Counted from the first letter of the stretch, positions 1-8,948 are shown. The stretch is DNA of 32,820 bases from Acidiferrobacteraceae bacterium (GCA_011052015.1 DRJZ01000113.1:1-32820); one strand, 5' to 3'. The notes: a model not told the origin generated them from the sequence alone. Made by a program: numbers and translations.

Positions 1-2151
1 AACTTTTTAGATATTACTGAACGAAAATGGGCAGAACGAAAATTCGGGGCCATGTTCGACGCCATTCCAGATGCAGCGATATTTGCTGACAAGCAACACC
101 GGATCGTGACATGCAACCCTGCGGTTTACGAAATGTTCGGTTACAGTGAGCAAGAGCTGACCGGCAAGACTGTTGAGATACTTTATGCTGACAAACAAGA
201 TTTTATAGATCAGGGGAAACAACGCTACCATAACGGAGTGAAAACAAGCAAAGGGACCTATGAGCTCAAATATAAGCGCAAAGACGGCAATACATTTTGG
301 GCCGAATCTAATGGGACTCCAGTCAGGGATGCCAATGGAAGCGCTATCGGTTTCATCAGTCTGTTCCGTGATATCACCGAGCGTAAGCAGGAGGAAAAGG
401 GTCTGAAAAGGACCAATCAATCATTGCGGGCGCTTAGTGCGTGTAACGTGGCCTTGGTAAGGTCAGGGAGTGAGACGGAATTGTTAAACATGGTATGCCA
501 TATTATTGTGAATATTTCAGAATACCGGCTGGCCTGGGTGGGTCTTGCCGAGCACGACGAAGCGAAAACCGTCAGAGCCGTGGCACAAGCAGGTTACGAT
601 GAAAGTTATCTCGAGTCTCTGGAGCTAAGCTGGGCCGATACGGAAAAGGGACAAGGCCCCACGGGGGTTGCGATTCGAACCGGCAAGGCTAATATTATTC
701 ACAATATTTTTGAAGATTCCCGCTTTGTACCATGGCGTGAGGCGGCTCTAAAGCGGGGATATCGTTCGTCTATTGCGCTGCCGCTCAATGACAAAGGACA
801 GACATTCGGAGCACTGAACATCTATGCGTGCGAAGGTGATGCCTTCTCTGAAGATGAAGTAGCATTCCTTCAGCAACTGGCCGACGATCTGTCGTATGGT
901 GTTGTGGTTTTACGCTCACATCAGGAACGTCGTCAATTAAACATACAACTTCGACAAGCACAAAAGATGGAGACGATTGGCCAGCTTACCGGCGGTATCG
1001 CCCACGACTTCAATAATATTCTTGCCTCAATTCTTGGCTTTACCAGCTTGGCTTTGCAGCGTTTTGTGAGTGATGATCAGCCAGAGCTTCGAGAGTATCT
1101 CAATGAAGTTTCTCAAGCGGGCGAGCGGGCACGTGATCTGGTGAGCCAGATGTTGGCCTTTAGCCGAACCGGTAGCAGCACGGCAAGTCAGTTACCGTTA
1201 GCGCCTATGATAAAGGAGGCGGTTAAAATGTTGCGGGCCACACTGCCTTCAAGTATCGAACTGTCCGGTCAGTACGCTACGGATGCCCCGGCAGTGATGA
1301 TGAATCCAGTGCAATTGCAGCAAGTTCTGATGAATATGTGTATTAACGCCCGGGATGCAATTGGCGATAAGGGGCGTATTGATATCCGGGTGCGCCGGGT
1401 TTGTATTAATAATGGTGATAAACATACTGAGCAAGTCTCACCAAACGATGCGGCACTACGCCACAGTTGTGATGCCTGTCATAATGAAATCGAGCCAGGA
1501 GATTGGGTAGAATTATCTGTGTGTGATACTGGTGCCGGGATAAGGGGTGATGAGTTGGAACGGATCTTTGAGCCATTTTTCACCACCAAAGACGTGGACA
1601 AAGGAACCGGCATGGGTCTATCGATGGTGTATGGCATTATTCACCAGCATGAAGGTCACATCCTTGTCGATACAAAGCTTGGGGCCGGGACAACTTTTCG
1701 ATTGTTATTACCTGTCGCAGAGGATGGGCCAATGCATAAATCGGATATTGAGTTAGATGCCAGCCCGAAAGCTGGAAGTTTGAATGCTGCCCGCATACTC
1801 ATCATCGACGATGAAGAATCCGTCGCCAGGTTCATGGGGAGTCTGTTAGAGAGTCGTGGCGGGAAGGTTACGGTATTGACAGATAGCCAAGCGGCATTGG
1901 ATTTATTTTTTCAAGACCCAACGGCTTTTGATCTCATCATTACCGACCAGACCATGCCGTGTCTGACGGGTGTGGAGTTGGCGCAGAAAGTATTGGCGCT
2001 GAGGCCTGAACTACCCATGATCCTGTGTACCGGCTACAGCGAACAAGTGGATGAGGCAAAAGCCATGGCCTTAGGTATTCGGGGCTATCTGACCAAACCA
2101 ATGCAAATCAAGACACTATTTAATATGGTTGTCGAGTTGCTTGCTATATAA
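1..2151 (+). CDS. PAS/GAF hybrid sensor histidine kinase with receiver domain (5' end outside the window)
   Basis: Cytoplasmic part of a hybrid two-component sensor. The frame is open to the left edge: the first 17 codons encode the end of an earlier PAS unit (DITERK), so the ATG at 52 is internal. In order there is a PAS domain (about 60-400) closing in a second DITERK motif, a GAF domain (about 430-930), a HisKA domain with the H-box around IAHDFNN (His codon at 1003), and a HATPase domain with N-box, DTGAGI, FEPFFTTK and GTGMGLS motifs. A C-terminal receiver follows, with IDDEE, the phospho-accepting Asp in TDQTMP (codon at 1945) and the TKP lysine. All catalytic motifs look intact. A Cys-x-x-Cys-His motif (1468-1482) lies in the ATPase domain just before its G1 box. 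The signal sensed and the partner regulator cannot be told. No membrane segment is visible in this portion. Confidence 0.93.
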   Translation, partial: NFLDITERKWAERKFGAMFDAIPDAAIFADKQHRIVTCNPAVYEMFGYSEQELTGKTVEILYADKQDFIDQGKQRYHNGVKTSKGTYELKYKRKDGNTFWAESNGTPVRDANGSAIGFISLFRDITERKQEEKGLKRTNQSLRALSACNVALVRSGSETELLNMVCHIIVNISEYRLAWVGLAEHDEAKTVRAVAQAGYDESYLESLELSWADTEKGQGPTGVAIRTGKANIIHNIFEDSRFVPWREAALKRGYRSSIALPLNDKGQTFGALNIYACEGDAFSEDEVAFLQQLADDLSYGVVVLRSHQERRQLNIQLRQAQKMETIGQLTGGIAHDFNNILASILGFTSLALQRFVSDDQPELREYLNEVSQAGERARDLVSQMLAFSRTGSSTASQLPLAPMIKEAVKMLRATLPSSIELSGQYATDAPAVMMNPVQLQQVLMNMCINARDAIGDKGRIDIRVRRVCINNGDKHTEQVSPNDAALRHSCDACHNEIEPGDWVELSVCDTGAGIRGDELERIFEPFFTTKDVDKGTGMGLSMVYGIIHQHEGHILVDTKLGAGTTFRLLLPVAEDGPMHKSDIELDASPKAGSLNAARILIIDDEESVARFMGSLLESRGGKVTVLTDSQAALDLFFQDPTAFDLIITDQTMPCLTGVELAQKVLALRPELPMILCTGYSEQVDEAKAMALGIRGYLTKPMQIKTLFNMVVELLAI

Positions 2152-2154
2152 AAA

Positions 2155-2241
2155 GGGTGGGCACTTGTGCCCACCGTGTAGTGACCAAATATTCTGATAA
2201 TGCCATTGCGGATTTAATTGCGTAGGCATAAATGCCCACCC
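2155..2241. repeat. REP-like inverted-repeat pair after the kinase gene
   Basis: A perfect 9-bp stem GGTGGGCAC/GTGCCCACC with a 2-nt loop (2156-2175) starts 4 bases after the kinase stop. A second half-element around 2225-2241 ends in TGCCCACCC, which pairs perfectly with GGGTGGGCA at 2155-2163. No T-run follows, so it is not a textbook terminator. The layout fits a palindromic intergenic repeat pair. The rest of 2242-2438 holds no gene that I can support. Confidence 0.5.
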
Positions 2242-2438
2242 TGCATGGAAGGATTGGGCTAACACATCTCTTTTAGCTGCGTTCCACTCACGTTCCACGC
2301 TGGTTCCAGTAGATGCTCTGTCGGCCCAGTCTTAATCTGACATCCAGGGTATCTTCGTGCCCCAGTCATATGCAAAAGTCTTGCATTACTGTCGGTTTTC
2401 GCATGTAAACGAGATTGATCTCCAGGATAATTAATCGT

Positions 2439-3692
2439 TTAAATTCTGGCAGCACGGTTGCATTGCTGTGTGACAACACGCTCGATGCGTTGCAGTGACG
2501 GATAATCACCGTATTGCGCTTCAAACAGTGCCTTTGTTTTAGCGATTTGTTCCAGTAAAGAGGCCGCAGTATCTTGTAGTAGTCGGCCCAGGAAACGTGG
2601 TCCCACGTCACATTGTCTGGCAAGCGCATCCCAGTGTGCTGTAGTGATTTGCCCTGGGTCTCTTTGCCCACCGATATCAAAGGCGAGATGGTAATCGATG
2701 CGTTCGATGGCGCGCGTACAGACCAGATCATAGAAGGGAGACAGACGAATCTCGCCGTTTTGTAAATACAGTAGTGACAGGTTCTTGGCATGGCCATCCG
2801 AGTTGCCGGCCAGGACATTAAAAATCTGCCAGCGCAGCAGGTTTTGTGTATCGATGGCGGGATCAGTCGAGGCATCCTGCAGCAACTTGTAGCAGCCAGC
2901 AAAGGTCGGGCCGCCGTATTCCTGGTATTTTTTTTCGTGCCCGTATCCCAAGGCCTGGCAGAAGTCTTCCTGGTGCAGACGTTGCACTTCACCGCGTTCA
3001 TCCCATACGCGATCATAGCGCTCAATTTGCGCATAGAAACGCTTTTCAATGGAATGCAATTCAATATCGACTACGGGCAAGCCGATTTGTTTGGCCAACC
3101 AGATGGTAAACGTCTCATAGGCCGGCAGATGACGATAGTCCGTCAACTCAAATTTCAAGATATGACTGGAGGGTGCTTCGCCCTCGGGGAGGAAATAGTG
3201 ACCGTCCCGGATCAACACAGGACATTTATTCTGTGCCCCGGCCAGTGATAGCCTGGGTCGTTTATCCACGGGCCAGGCCGCATAGATATGGCCACGCTGG
3301 GCTATCAGTCTGGCCAATTCCTTATCCGGGAGTGGACGGTAACTTCGACCTTCTGACGGCTCCCGCTCCACAGACAGGATAGATATTGCGCCAGCGCACT
3401 CGCCACCGATGGCACGCAACAAGTCAAAATCGGTATTGGAAATTTTCAGATCACGAACAATGTGATCCCGAACACCGCCCTCGGGCAACAGGTTGGCAAA
3501 AAAATGATGAGCAACGCTGGCATCACAGGAAAAGTCTTCTGTTGTGAGTGGGAGTGATCGTGAGACAGCAAAGCCGCCGGTACTGATCCAATCTGGCTCA
3601 TAACGAAATCCAATGCTGCCGACCGGATTGCGCCACAAGTATCCCACCAGGCGATCTTTAAACCAGACATTGAGCGCATCCGGGTCGATCAT
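2439..3692 (-). CDS. hipA: HipA-family serine/threonine kinase toxin
   Basis: Toxin of a type II HipBA-like module. HipA kinases phosphorylate translation-related targets (GltX in E. coli) and induce growth arrest. The 417 residues are close to the usual family length of about 440. Visible motifs are the N-terminal HipA domain with FFANLLPEGG, the phosphate-binding and autophosphorylation loop RLSLAGAQNK, the HILKFE strand, ERYDR, the catalytic loop NSDGHAKNLSLL with its Asp and Asn, and the metal-binding Asp in SPFYDLV. The kinase therefore looks active. Its ATG overlaps the antitoxin stop by 4 bases (ATGA), the usual co-translated antitoxin-toxin order. The real substrate is unknown. Confidence 0.93.
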   Translation of the reverse strand: MIDPDALNVWFKDRLVGYLWRNPVGSIGFRYEPDWISTGGFAVSRSLPLTTEDFSCDASVAHHFFANLLPEGGVRDHIVRDLKISNTDFDLLRAIGGECAGAISILSVEREPSEGRSYRPLPDKELARLIAQRGHIYAAWPVDKRPRLSLAGAQNKCPVLIRDGHYFLPEGEAPSSHILKFELTDYRHLPAYETFTIWLAKQIGLPVVDIELHSIEKRFYAQIERYDRVWDERGEVQRLHQEDFCQALGYGHEKKYQEYGGPTFAGCYKLLQDASTDPAIDTQNLLRWQIFNVLAGNSDGHAKNLSLLYLQNGEIRLSPFYDLVCTRAIERIDYHLAFDIGGQRDPGQITTAHWDALARQCDVGPRFLGRLLQDTAASLLEQIAKTKALFEAQYGDYPSLQRIERVVTQQCNRAARI

Positions 3693-3952
3693 GATTTATC
3701 CGTCCTGGTTTTTGTACTTCCTCTTGGCTGAACGATGACGTCCAGGCCCAGGGTCCGCAAGGCCTTCAGGATTTTCCCGATCTCGGCGGTCTCCTTGCCG
3801 CGTTCGAACTCGGATAGAAACCGTGTACTCAGGTTACCGAGTCCGGAGACTGTTTCGAGTGTCAATCCTTTACCTTTACGGTGGGCGCGCACCAGATGGC
3901 CGAGGTCTTTAGCCGTCTGGATCCGCCCGTAAGTGATATCGTTCTTTGTCAT
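3689..3952 (-). CDS. hipB: HipB-like HTH antitoxin
   Basis: An 87-residue Xre/Cro-type helix-turn-helix antitoxin and autorepressor of the hip operon. The HTH spans roughly residues 15-70 (LGHLVRAHRKGKGLTLETVS, then STRFLSEFERGK), with a basic tail ending in Lys-Ser. I chose the ATG at 3952. The frame extends upstream to 4006, but the added 18 codons would cover the -10 box and the operator at 3970-3985, and the N-terminus MTKNDITYGR fits the family. It ends inside the hipA start codon. HipB proteins bind palindromes upstream of their own gene, and three such sites are visible here. Confidence 0.88.
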   Translation of the reverse strand: MTKNDITYGRIQTAKDLGHLVRAHRKGKGLTLETVSGLGNLSTRFLSEFERGKETAEIGKILKALRTLGLDVIVQPRGSTKTRTDKS

Positions 3953-3967
3953 ATTTGCAGCCCAATA

Positions 3968-4084
3968 ATTATATCGTACGGTAAAAAATAGCACTGAGTT
4001 TGGCACGAATCAAGAAAAATATCCTGTACGTGATAAATATTGTATTGAGCAAGAAATAATTCAAAATATATCACGTACGGTATA
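3968..4084 (-). promoter_or_regulatory. hipBA promoter region with three operator-like palindromes
   Basis: Read on the minus strand, a TATAAT -10 box lies at 3973-3968, about 15 bases before the hipB start. Three related 16-bp sites surround it. Site 1 is 3970-3985 (contains CGTACGGTA and overlaps the -10). Site 2 is 4020-4035 (TATCCTGTACGTGATA, a TATC...GATA palindrome). Site 3 is 4069-4084 (TATCACGTACGGTATA). Site 2 read on the opposite strand matches site 3 at 14 of 16 positions, and site 1 matches site 3 at 13 of 16. The shape resembles the E. coli HipB operator (TATCC-N8-GGATA). No good -35 box is seen. Autorepression by HipB is inferred. Confidence 0.65.
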
Positions 4085-4171
4085 ACTATTGGGCCCATGT
4101 CATAGGCAAAAGCCCCATGCTACCGACCTGTAATTCGCCTAGGAGTCTGTCGGATTTAAGCGTACCGAATA

Positions 4172-4212
4172 AGGATAGATCGTGAGAGCGAAGCGAACCA
4201 CGATCTTATCCT
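4172..4212. repeat. Imperfect hairpin between hipBA and the IS remnant
   Basis: AGGATAGATCGTG (4172-4184) pairs with CACGATCTTATCCT (4199-4212) with one bulged base, around a 14-nt loop. It lies between the hip operators and the left end of the ISL3 remnant. It could be a dispersed palindromic repeat or a bidirectional terminator; there is no T-run. Confidence 0.4.
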
Positions 4213-4241
4213 GTAGTTTGGACAAGCCCGTTAATGATTCC

Positions 4242-4937
4242 GGCTCTATATGTGGCTCTTCCCCTGATCGAGTGGGTAGATTACCGTATGGGGCATGAGA
4301 GACAAAGAGCTATATAGACAGATATTGGGCATTCAGACGCCGTGGGAGGTGTCTGATATTGAACTGGACATCAAGGCGGGCGAGGTCAAGGTTTATGTGG
4401 AGCAAAAATCTGGAGCCAAGCAGACATGTCCTAAATGTGGGGCCCGTTGCCCCGGTTACGACAAGCGCCGCCGACAGTGGCGGCACTTGGACACTTGCCA
4501 GCTCAAGACCCTACTGGTGGCCGACCTGCCCCGGGTCCAGTGCGCGGAACATGGCGTAGTGTCCGTACATGTACCCTGGGCGGAGCTGGGTTCGGGGTAT
4601 ACCGCGTTGTATGAGGCGCTGGTGATTGACTGGCTCCATGAGGCTTCAATCCAAGCGGTGTCACGTCAATTGTCATTAAGCTGGAATGCGATCGATGGCA
4701 TCATGCAGCGAGCGGTTAAGCGCGGGCTGGCGCGCCGCCAAGTGGAGTCACCGAAACGCATTGGCGTAGATGAAACCTCCTTCCGCAAGGGGCACGATTA
4801 CGTCACCATTGTATCGGATGGTAAAGAAGGTGCTGCATGTGGCGGACGAGCGTAAGAAAACCAGCCTGAAAAGCTATTACGATACGTTGAGTGACACACA
4901 AAAGGCAGAAATTGAGAGCATATCGATGGATGAGTAG
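4242..4937 (+). mobile_element. Remnant of an ISL3-family insertion sequence
   Basis: A GGCTCT-type end (4242, with a second GGCTCT at 4254), as seen at ISL3-family termini, precedes a broken transposase reading in the same direction. No right terminal repeat is found, and similarity to transposase stops at about 4932, so only the left part of the element survives. The exact left boundary is uncertain to about 15 bases. Confidence 0.6.
4295..4937 (+). pseudogene. ISL3-family transposase, frameshifted and truncated
   Basis: The first 186-codon frame carries the N-terminal zinc-binding region (CPKCGARCPGYDKRRRQWRH), the HTH region and the start of the DDE catalytic domain (RIGVDETSFRKGH, containing the first Asp). 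Near 4829 the reading shifts by one: in the new frame VLHVADERKK continues the family sequence to SMDE and then a stop at 4935-4937. ISL3 transposases normally run about 400 residues, and the remaining DDE region is absent. The gene cannot make an active enzyme. It lies 12 bases before the next gene, so IS decay may have brought foreign or rearranged DNA next to that gene. Confidence 0.85.
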
Positions 4938-4949
4938 CTGAACCGGACA

Positions 4950-6209
4950 ATGACTCGCAGTAAACACAAATGGATTTTCCCCGCACGCTTCCGAACCCGC
5001 GCCTACGGTTGGAATGCATCGAGACTGGCCTGTCAGCGCCTGCGGGAAGCCGTTTCCGAAATAAAAAAGGTTGCGAAGAAAGATCCGGTTCTTGGCGCGG
5101 AGGGTGTGGTTCGTCTGATGAAGAAACTTTGGCCGGCGCTGGAGCACATAGACACTTCCAGCGGCGCACTGGGGTCGGCCGTCTACAAGGCGCTGGATAC
5201 GTTGATCCCGATCATCGTCGAAGCACCCGCTGACGACAAGACCCGCAGCAAATGGCTCGACCGGCTCTGGCAGGCCATGGCAGATGATGGTGTCGATTAC
5301 CTCAGCCTGGTCGGTGACCGATGGGGTGAGATCTGTGGCTCGGTAGAGGTCGCCGGGAAATGGGCCGATGATCTGGTTTCCACGTTGCGGTTCTGTTGGT
5401 CCGATCCGAATCCAGGCCACTATTTCCACGGCACGACGGCATGTTTGTCCTGTTTGCTGGTGGCCGGGCGGCACCAGGAGTTACTTGAACTGTTGGAATT
5501 GGATCGCCACCCCATGTGGCATTACCGGCGCTATGGTGTCGAGGCGCTTTTGACTTTGGGCAAGAAAGCGGACGCTGTCCAGTATGCTGAGGGCTCACGA
5601 GGATTGAACCAGCCAGATTCCGTGATCGACCAGGCTTGTGAGGAGATCCTGATCTCGTCCGGTCTGCATGAGGAGGCCTATCAGCGCTACGGATTGAGCG
5701 CCGCAGTGGGCAATTCTTATATCGCCCGGTTTCGCGCGGTCGCAAAGCACTATCCCATGAAGGACAAGTTACAGATTCTGTCTGATCTCATTGCCACTAC
5801 ACCAGGAGAAGAAGGCAAGTGGTTTGCCACGGCCAAGGAGATCAAACTTTTTGATCTGGCGCTGGAGCTCGCCAACCGGAGCCACTGTGATCCGAAAACG
5901 CTGACGAGGGCGGCGAGGGATTACCTCGACACGGAGCCGGTATTTGCCCTCGGTTCCGCAATGGCTGCCCTTCGTTGGTTGACTGAGGGCTGGGGTTACG
6001 AAGTGACCAGCGCCGATGTTCTGGAGGCTTATGATCGGGCGATGGATGCGGCATTCAGGTTGAATAAAGTTGACGATGTGGCCGGTCAGATTCGGCAACT
6101 TGTTGAGTCGAAAGAGAGTGCGTCAATGCAGTTTGTTCGACTGGCTTTGCATGGAAGGATGCGCACGCATTCGTCATCGGTTAACGAGATCTATGAGAGC
6201 AAATTATGA
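4950..6209 (+). CDS. Helical-repeat (TPR/HEAT-like) protein of unknown function
   Basis: A 419-residue soluble protein without signal peptide or membrane segment. It is rich in paired helices (for example 280-400: SDLIATTPGEEGKWF, AKEIKLFDLALELANR, LTRAARDYLDTEP), which suggests an alpha-solenoid scaffold. The N-terminus (KHKWIFPARFRTRAYGW) looks complete, and no break is seen. I know similar uncharacterised proteins from proteobacteria but no function. It stands alone between an IS remnant and tRNA-Leu; the start at 4950 lies 12 bases after the transposase stop. No promoter or strong ribosome-binding site is obvious. No enzyme motif is recognised. Confidence 0.75.
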   Translation: MTRSKHKWIFPARFRTRAYGWNASRLACQRLREAVSEIKKVAKKDPVLGAEGVVRLMKKLWPALEHIDTSSGALGSAVYKALDTLIPIIVEAPADDKTRSKWLDRLWQAMADDGVDYLSLVGDRWGEICGSVEVAGKWADDLVSTLRFCWSDPNPGHYFHGTTACLSCLLVAGRHQELLELLELDRHPMWHYRRYGVEALLTLGKKADAVQYAEGSRGLNQPDSVIDQACEEILISSGLHEEAYQRYGLSAAVGNSYIARFRAVAKHYPMKDKLQILSDLIATTPGEEGKWFATAKEIKLFDLALELANRSHCDPKTLTRAARDYLDTEPVFALGSAMAALRWLTEGWGYEVTSADVLEAYDRAMDAAFRLNKVDDVAGQIRQLVESKESASMQFVRLALHGRMRTHSSSVNEIYESKL

Positions 6210-6384
6210 ACACTGAACATGCGGCTTTGGGAAAGAAAACCACCGATCTGCGCTCCACCCACGTTCCACAAAAGCGACAATCAGAGACAATGAGTGACAA
6301 CGAAACAGAAAATTTGAGAGAAGAAAAACACTGTAAATACAGCATCTTTGGCGGTTTCTGATGGTCTGTGATAGTCTAGCGACA

Positions 6385-6471
6385 TGGTGCCGAGGAGAGG
6401 ACTTGAACCTCCACGGGGTTGCCCCCACTAGCACCTGAAGCTAGCGCGTCTACCAATTCCGCCACCTCGGC
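6385..6471 (-). tRNA. tRNA-Leu (CAG)
   Basis: On the minus strand the 5' acceptor arm GCCGAGG pairs with 3' CCTCGGC, followed by discriminator A and an encoded CCA (6387-6385). The D arm is GTGGCGGAATTGGTAGACGC, the anticodon stem-loop is CTAGC-TTCAGGT-GCTAG with anticodon CAG, and a long variable arm (GGGGGCAACCCC) and a T arm with GGTTCAAGTCC follow. The 87-nt length with a long variable arm is normal for leucine. The gap 6210-6384 shows no gene. Confidence 0.97.
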
Positions 6472-6552
6472 ATGTGCTGGCTCGGCACCATACTCACTAA
6501 CTGCTTTACATGAGCCCCGAGCGGGCCGGACTCTACCGGACAGACTGATTCC

Positions 6553-8859
6553 ATGTCAAACCCAAACAAGGATGCACCTGTCGACCCCATGATCGACAGG
6601 GAAACCCGTACCTATAAATTCCCCGTACCCAGCCGTGAGATGGTGCTGGACCACCTGGGCGCCATAGGCGAGCAACAAGCCTTTAAGGAAATCTGCCGGG
6701 CACTGGCTGTGACCGGCGAACGGGATATCGAGGCTTTCGGTCGCCGCCTGCGCGCCATGGAGCGCGATGGGCAACTGTTCAAGAACCGCCGCGGACGCTA
6801 TGGGGTGGCCGCCAAGATGGACATGATCTGTGGCCGTGTTATGGGGCACGCGGATGGCTTTGGCTTTTTGATTCCGGATGAGGGTGGCGAAGATCTCTTC
6901 CTGGCGCCTCGGGATATGCGCCAGGTGTTGCACGGTGATCGTGCCATGGCGCGTGTGGTGGGGGTGGATCATCGCGGACGCAGGCAAGGCGCCATCGTTG
7001 AGGTGCTGGAGCATCACCACCACAGCATTGTCGGCCGCTTGATCAACGAGAACGGTATGGACTTTGTGGTCCCCGATGACAAACGCATTACCCAGGATAT
7101 TTTGATCCCCCCCGGTGAGAGAGGTGACGCGCAACACGGGCAGATAGTGGTGGCCCGGATTGTGGCTCAACCCAGTCGGCGTAGTCGGCCGGCGGGACGG
7201 ATTAGTGAGGTATTGGGCGACCATATGGCGCCGGGTCTGGAAGTGGAAATCGCCATACGCAAGCATGAAATACCCGTTCAGTGGCCCGAGGCGGTGTCTG
7301 CGGCTGCCGATGCCCTGCCTGCCCAGGTGCCTGAAGACCAAAAACAAAATCGCCAGGACCTGCGCGATTTGGCATTGGTGACTATTGATGGGGTCGACTC
7401 GCGTGATTTTGATGATGCGGTGTACTGTGAGTCTAAAATGAACGGCTATCGCCTCATCGTAGCCATTGCCGATGTATCCAGTTATGTTCAACCCAACAGC
7501 GATCTGGATCAAGAGGCCTACCAACGTGGCAACTCGGTTTATTTCCCGCTGCGGGTGATTCCTATGTTGCCGGAGGCGCTGTCTAACGGTCTGTGTTCAC
7601 TCAACCCTGATGTGGACAGGCTGTGTGTGGTCTGTGATATGGATATTGACCAGCAAGGTATCGTGAAGGGTTTCCGTTTCTACGAAGCCGTTATGCGATC
7701 CCAGGCGCGGTTGACCTATAATCAGGCTGCGGCCATTTTGATAGACAAGGACCAAGGGTTGATTGAACGTCATCGGCCTGTACTGAGCTCCCTGTATGCG
7801 CTTTATGATTTGTACAAAATTTTACGCGCCGCGCGCCACAAACGGGGCGCAGTAGACTTAGATTTGCCCGAAACCCGCATCGTCTATGATGACAACAAGC
7901 GGATTGAGTGTATCGTGCCCACGGTCCGCAACGATGCCCATCGGTTGATTGAGGAATGCATGCTCGCGGCCAATGTTTGTGCTGCCGATCTATTGGCGAA
8001 ACATAAACACCCCTCTTTGTACCGGATTCACGAAGGACCCAGTGCCGATAAGCTGGAAGACCTGCGCAGTTTTTTGGGTGAGTTAGGATTGCACCTGGGC
8101 GGTGGTGACAAGCCCGACAGCAAGGACTATGGCAATCTCATCGACCAGTTGGAAGGCCGCAGTGACATCGCTCTGGTGCAGACCGTGTTGCTACGCAGTC
8201 TTAGCCAGGCCATGTACAGCCCCGATAATGTAGGACATTTTGCCTTGGGCTATGTGAATTACACCCATTTCACCTCGCCCATCAGGCGTTATCCGGATTT
8301 GATGGTACACCGCGCTATTAAGCATGTGATTAGCGGTAAACCCATCGCCAAGGATAAAGAGACCCAGGCCAGCGTCAATCAACAGGGCGAACATTGCTCT
8401 ATGACCGAGCGGCGTGCTGACGATGCCACCCGTGACGTCATCGGGTGGTTGAAGGCGGAATTCATGATGGGCAAGGTCGGTGAGGTTTTTGAAGGCAAGA
8501 TCACCGGGGTGACGGGTTTTGGTATTTTTGTGGAGCTAAAAGAAATTTTTGTCGAGGGTCTGGTGCATGTGACTGCCTTGGGCAATGATTATTATCACTT
8601 TGATCCGGCCCATCACCGGCTCATCGGAGAACATACCGCCAACGTGTTTCGCCTCGGCGATGAACTGAAGGTCAAAGTCGTAAGGGTGGACTTGGACGAG
8701 GCGCGTATCGACTTTGAGATCGAATCTTCTCCGGGCGGTGAGGGTGGCAGGAAACGCAACCCTAAGCGGGATAAACGCACTAAAAAGACAAAGAAGGGGG
8801 CCAAACGGGTTAAGAAGTCTGGTCGAGCTCCCAAAGAGCGCAAAAGGCGAAAACGTTAA
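6553..8859 (+). CDS. rnr: Ribonuclease R
   Basis: Processive 3'-to-5' hydrolytic exoribonuclease that degrades structured RNA, with roles in rRNA quality control and trans-translation. The 768 residues hold an N-terminal winged-helix domain (about 25-90), two cold-shock OB domains (about 90-260), the RNB catalytic domain with the acidic motif DSRDFDDAV (residues 282-290), and an S1 domain (about 645-730: GKVGEVFEGKITGVTGFGIFVEL). A strongly basic lysine/arginine tail completes it. All catalytic aspartates are present. rlmB follows after 89 bases, the same rnr-rlmB order as in E. coli. The ATG at 6553 has no strong Shine-Dalgarno sequence. Confidence 0.98.
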   Translation: MSNPNKDAPVDPMIDRETRTYKFPVPSREMVLDHLGAIGEQQAFKEICRALAVTGERDIEAFGRRLRAMERDGQLFKNRRGRYGVAAKMDMICGRVMGHADGFGFLIPDEGGEDLFLAPRDMRQVLHGDRAMARVVGVDHRGRRQGAIVEVLEHHHHSIVGRLINENGMDFVVPDDKRITQDILIPPGERGDAQHGQIVVARIVAQPSRRSRPAGRISEVLGDHMAPGLEVEIAIRKHEIPVQWPEAVSAAADALPAQVPEDQKQNRQDLRDLALVTIDGVDSRDFDDAVYCESKMNGYRLIVAIADVSSYVQPNSDLDQEAYQRGNSVYFPLRVIPMLPEALSNGLCSLNPDVDRLCVVCDMDIDQQGIVKGFRFYEAVMRSQARLTYNQAAAILIDKDQGLIERHRPVLSSLYALYDLYKILRAARHKRGAVDLDLPETRIVYDDNKRIECIVPTVRNDAHRLIEECMLAANVCAADLLAKHKHPSLYRIHEGPSADKLEDLRSFLGELGLHLGGGDKPDSKDYGNLIDQLEGRSDIALVQTVLLRSLSQAMYSPDNVGHFALGYVNYTHFTSPIRRYPDLMVHRAIKHVISGKPIAKDKETQASVNQQGEHCSMTERRADDATRDVIGWLKAEFMMGKVGEVFEGKITGVTGFGIFVELKEIFVEGLVHVTALGNDYYHFDPAHHRLIGEHTANVFRLGDELKVKVVRVDLDEARIDFEIESSPGGEGGRKRNPKRDKRTKKTKKGAKRVKKSGRAPKERKRRKR

Positions 8860-8886
8860 CTTGTAATAGACTTTTAGTGGAAAGAT

Positions 8887-8939
8887 GCAAGATACAAATT
8901 ATTTTTCTCTTGTATCTTGCTACTTGTCACTTGTATCTT
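8887..8939. repeat. Inverted and direct repeats between rnr and rlmB
   Basis: GCAAGATACAA (8887-8897) pairs perfectly with TTGTATCTTGC (8910-8920), and CTTGTATCTT recurs directly at 8909-8918 and 8930-8939, followed by a T-run. The element ends 9 bases before the rlmB start codon. It could be a rho-independent terminator for rnr, a dispersed intergenic repeat, or both. No Shine-Dalgarno sequence is visible for rlmB in the remaining spacer. Confidence 0.55.
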
Positions 8940-8948
8940 TTTTAATTA

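Noticed and set aside
4798..5474. Minus-strand open frames opposite the helical-repeat gene
   Set aside because: They run across the IS junction, show no domain features, and the plus-strand gene has clear protein-like composition.
6556..7524. A 322-codon minus-strand frame opposite rnr
   Set aside because: It lies wholly inside rnr, a highly conserved gene, and has no recognisable features of its own.
8887..8939. CRISPR-like repetition between rnr and rlmB
   Set aside because: There are only two short direct copies with no regular spacer; no CRISPR array or cas gene is present in the window.
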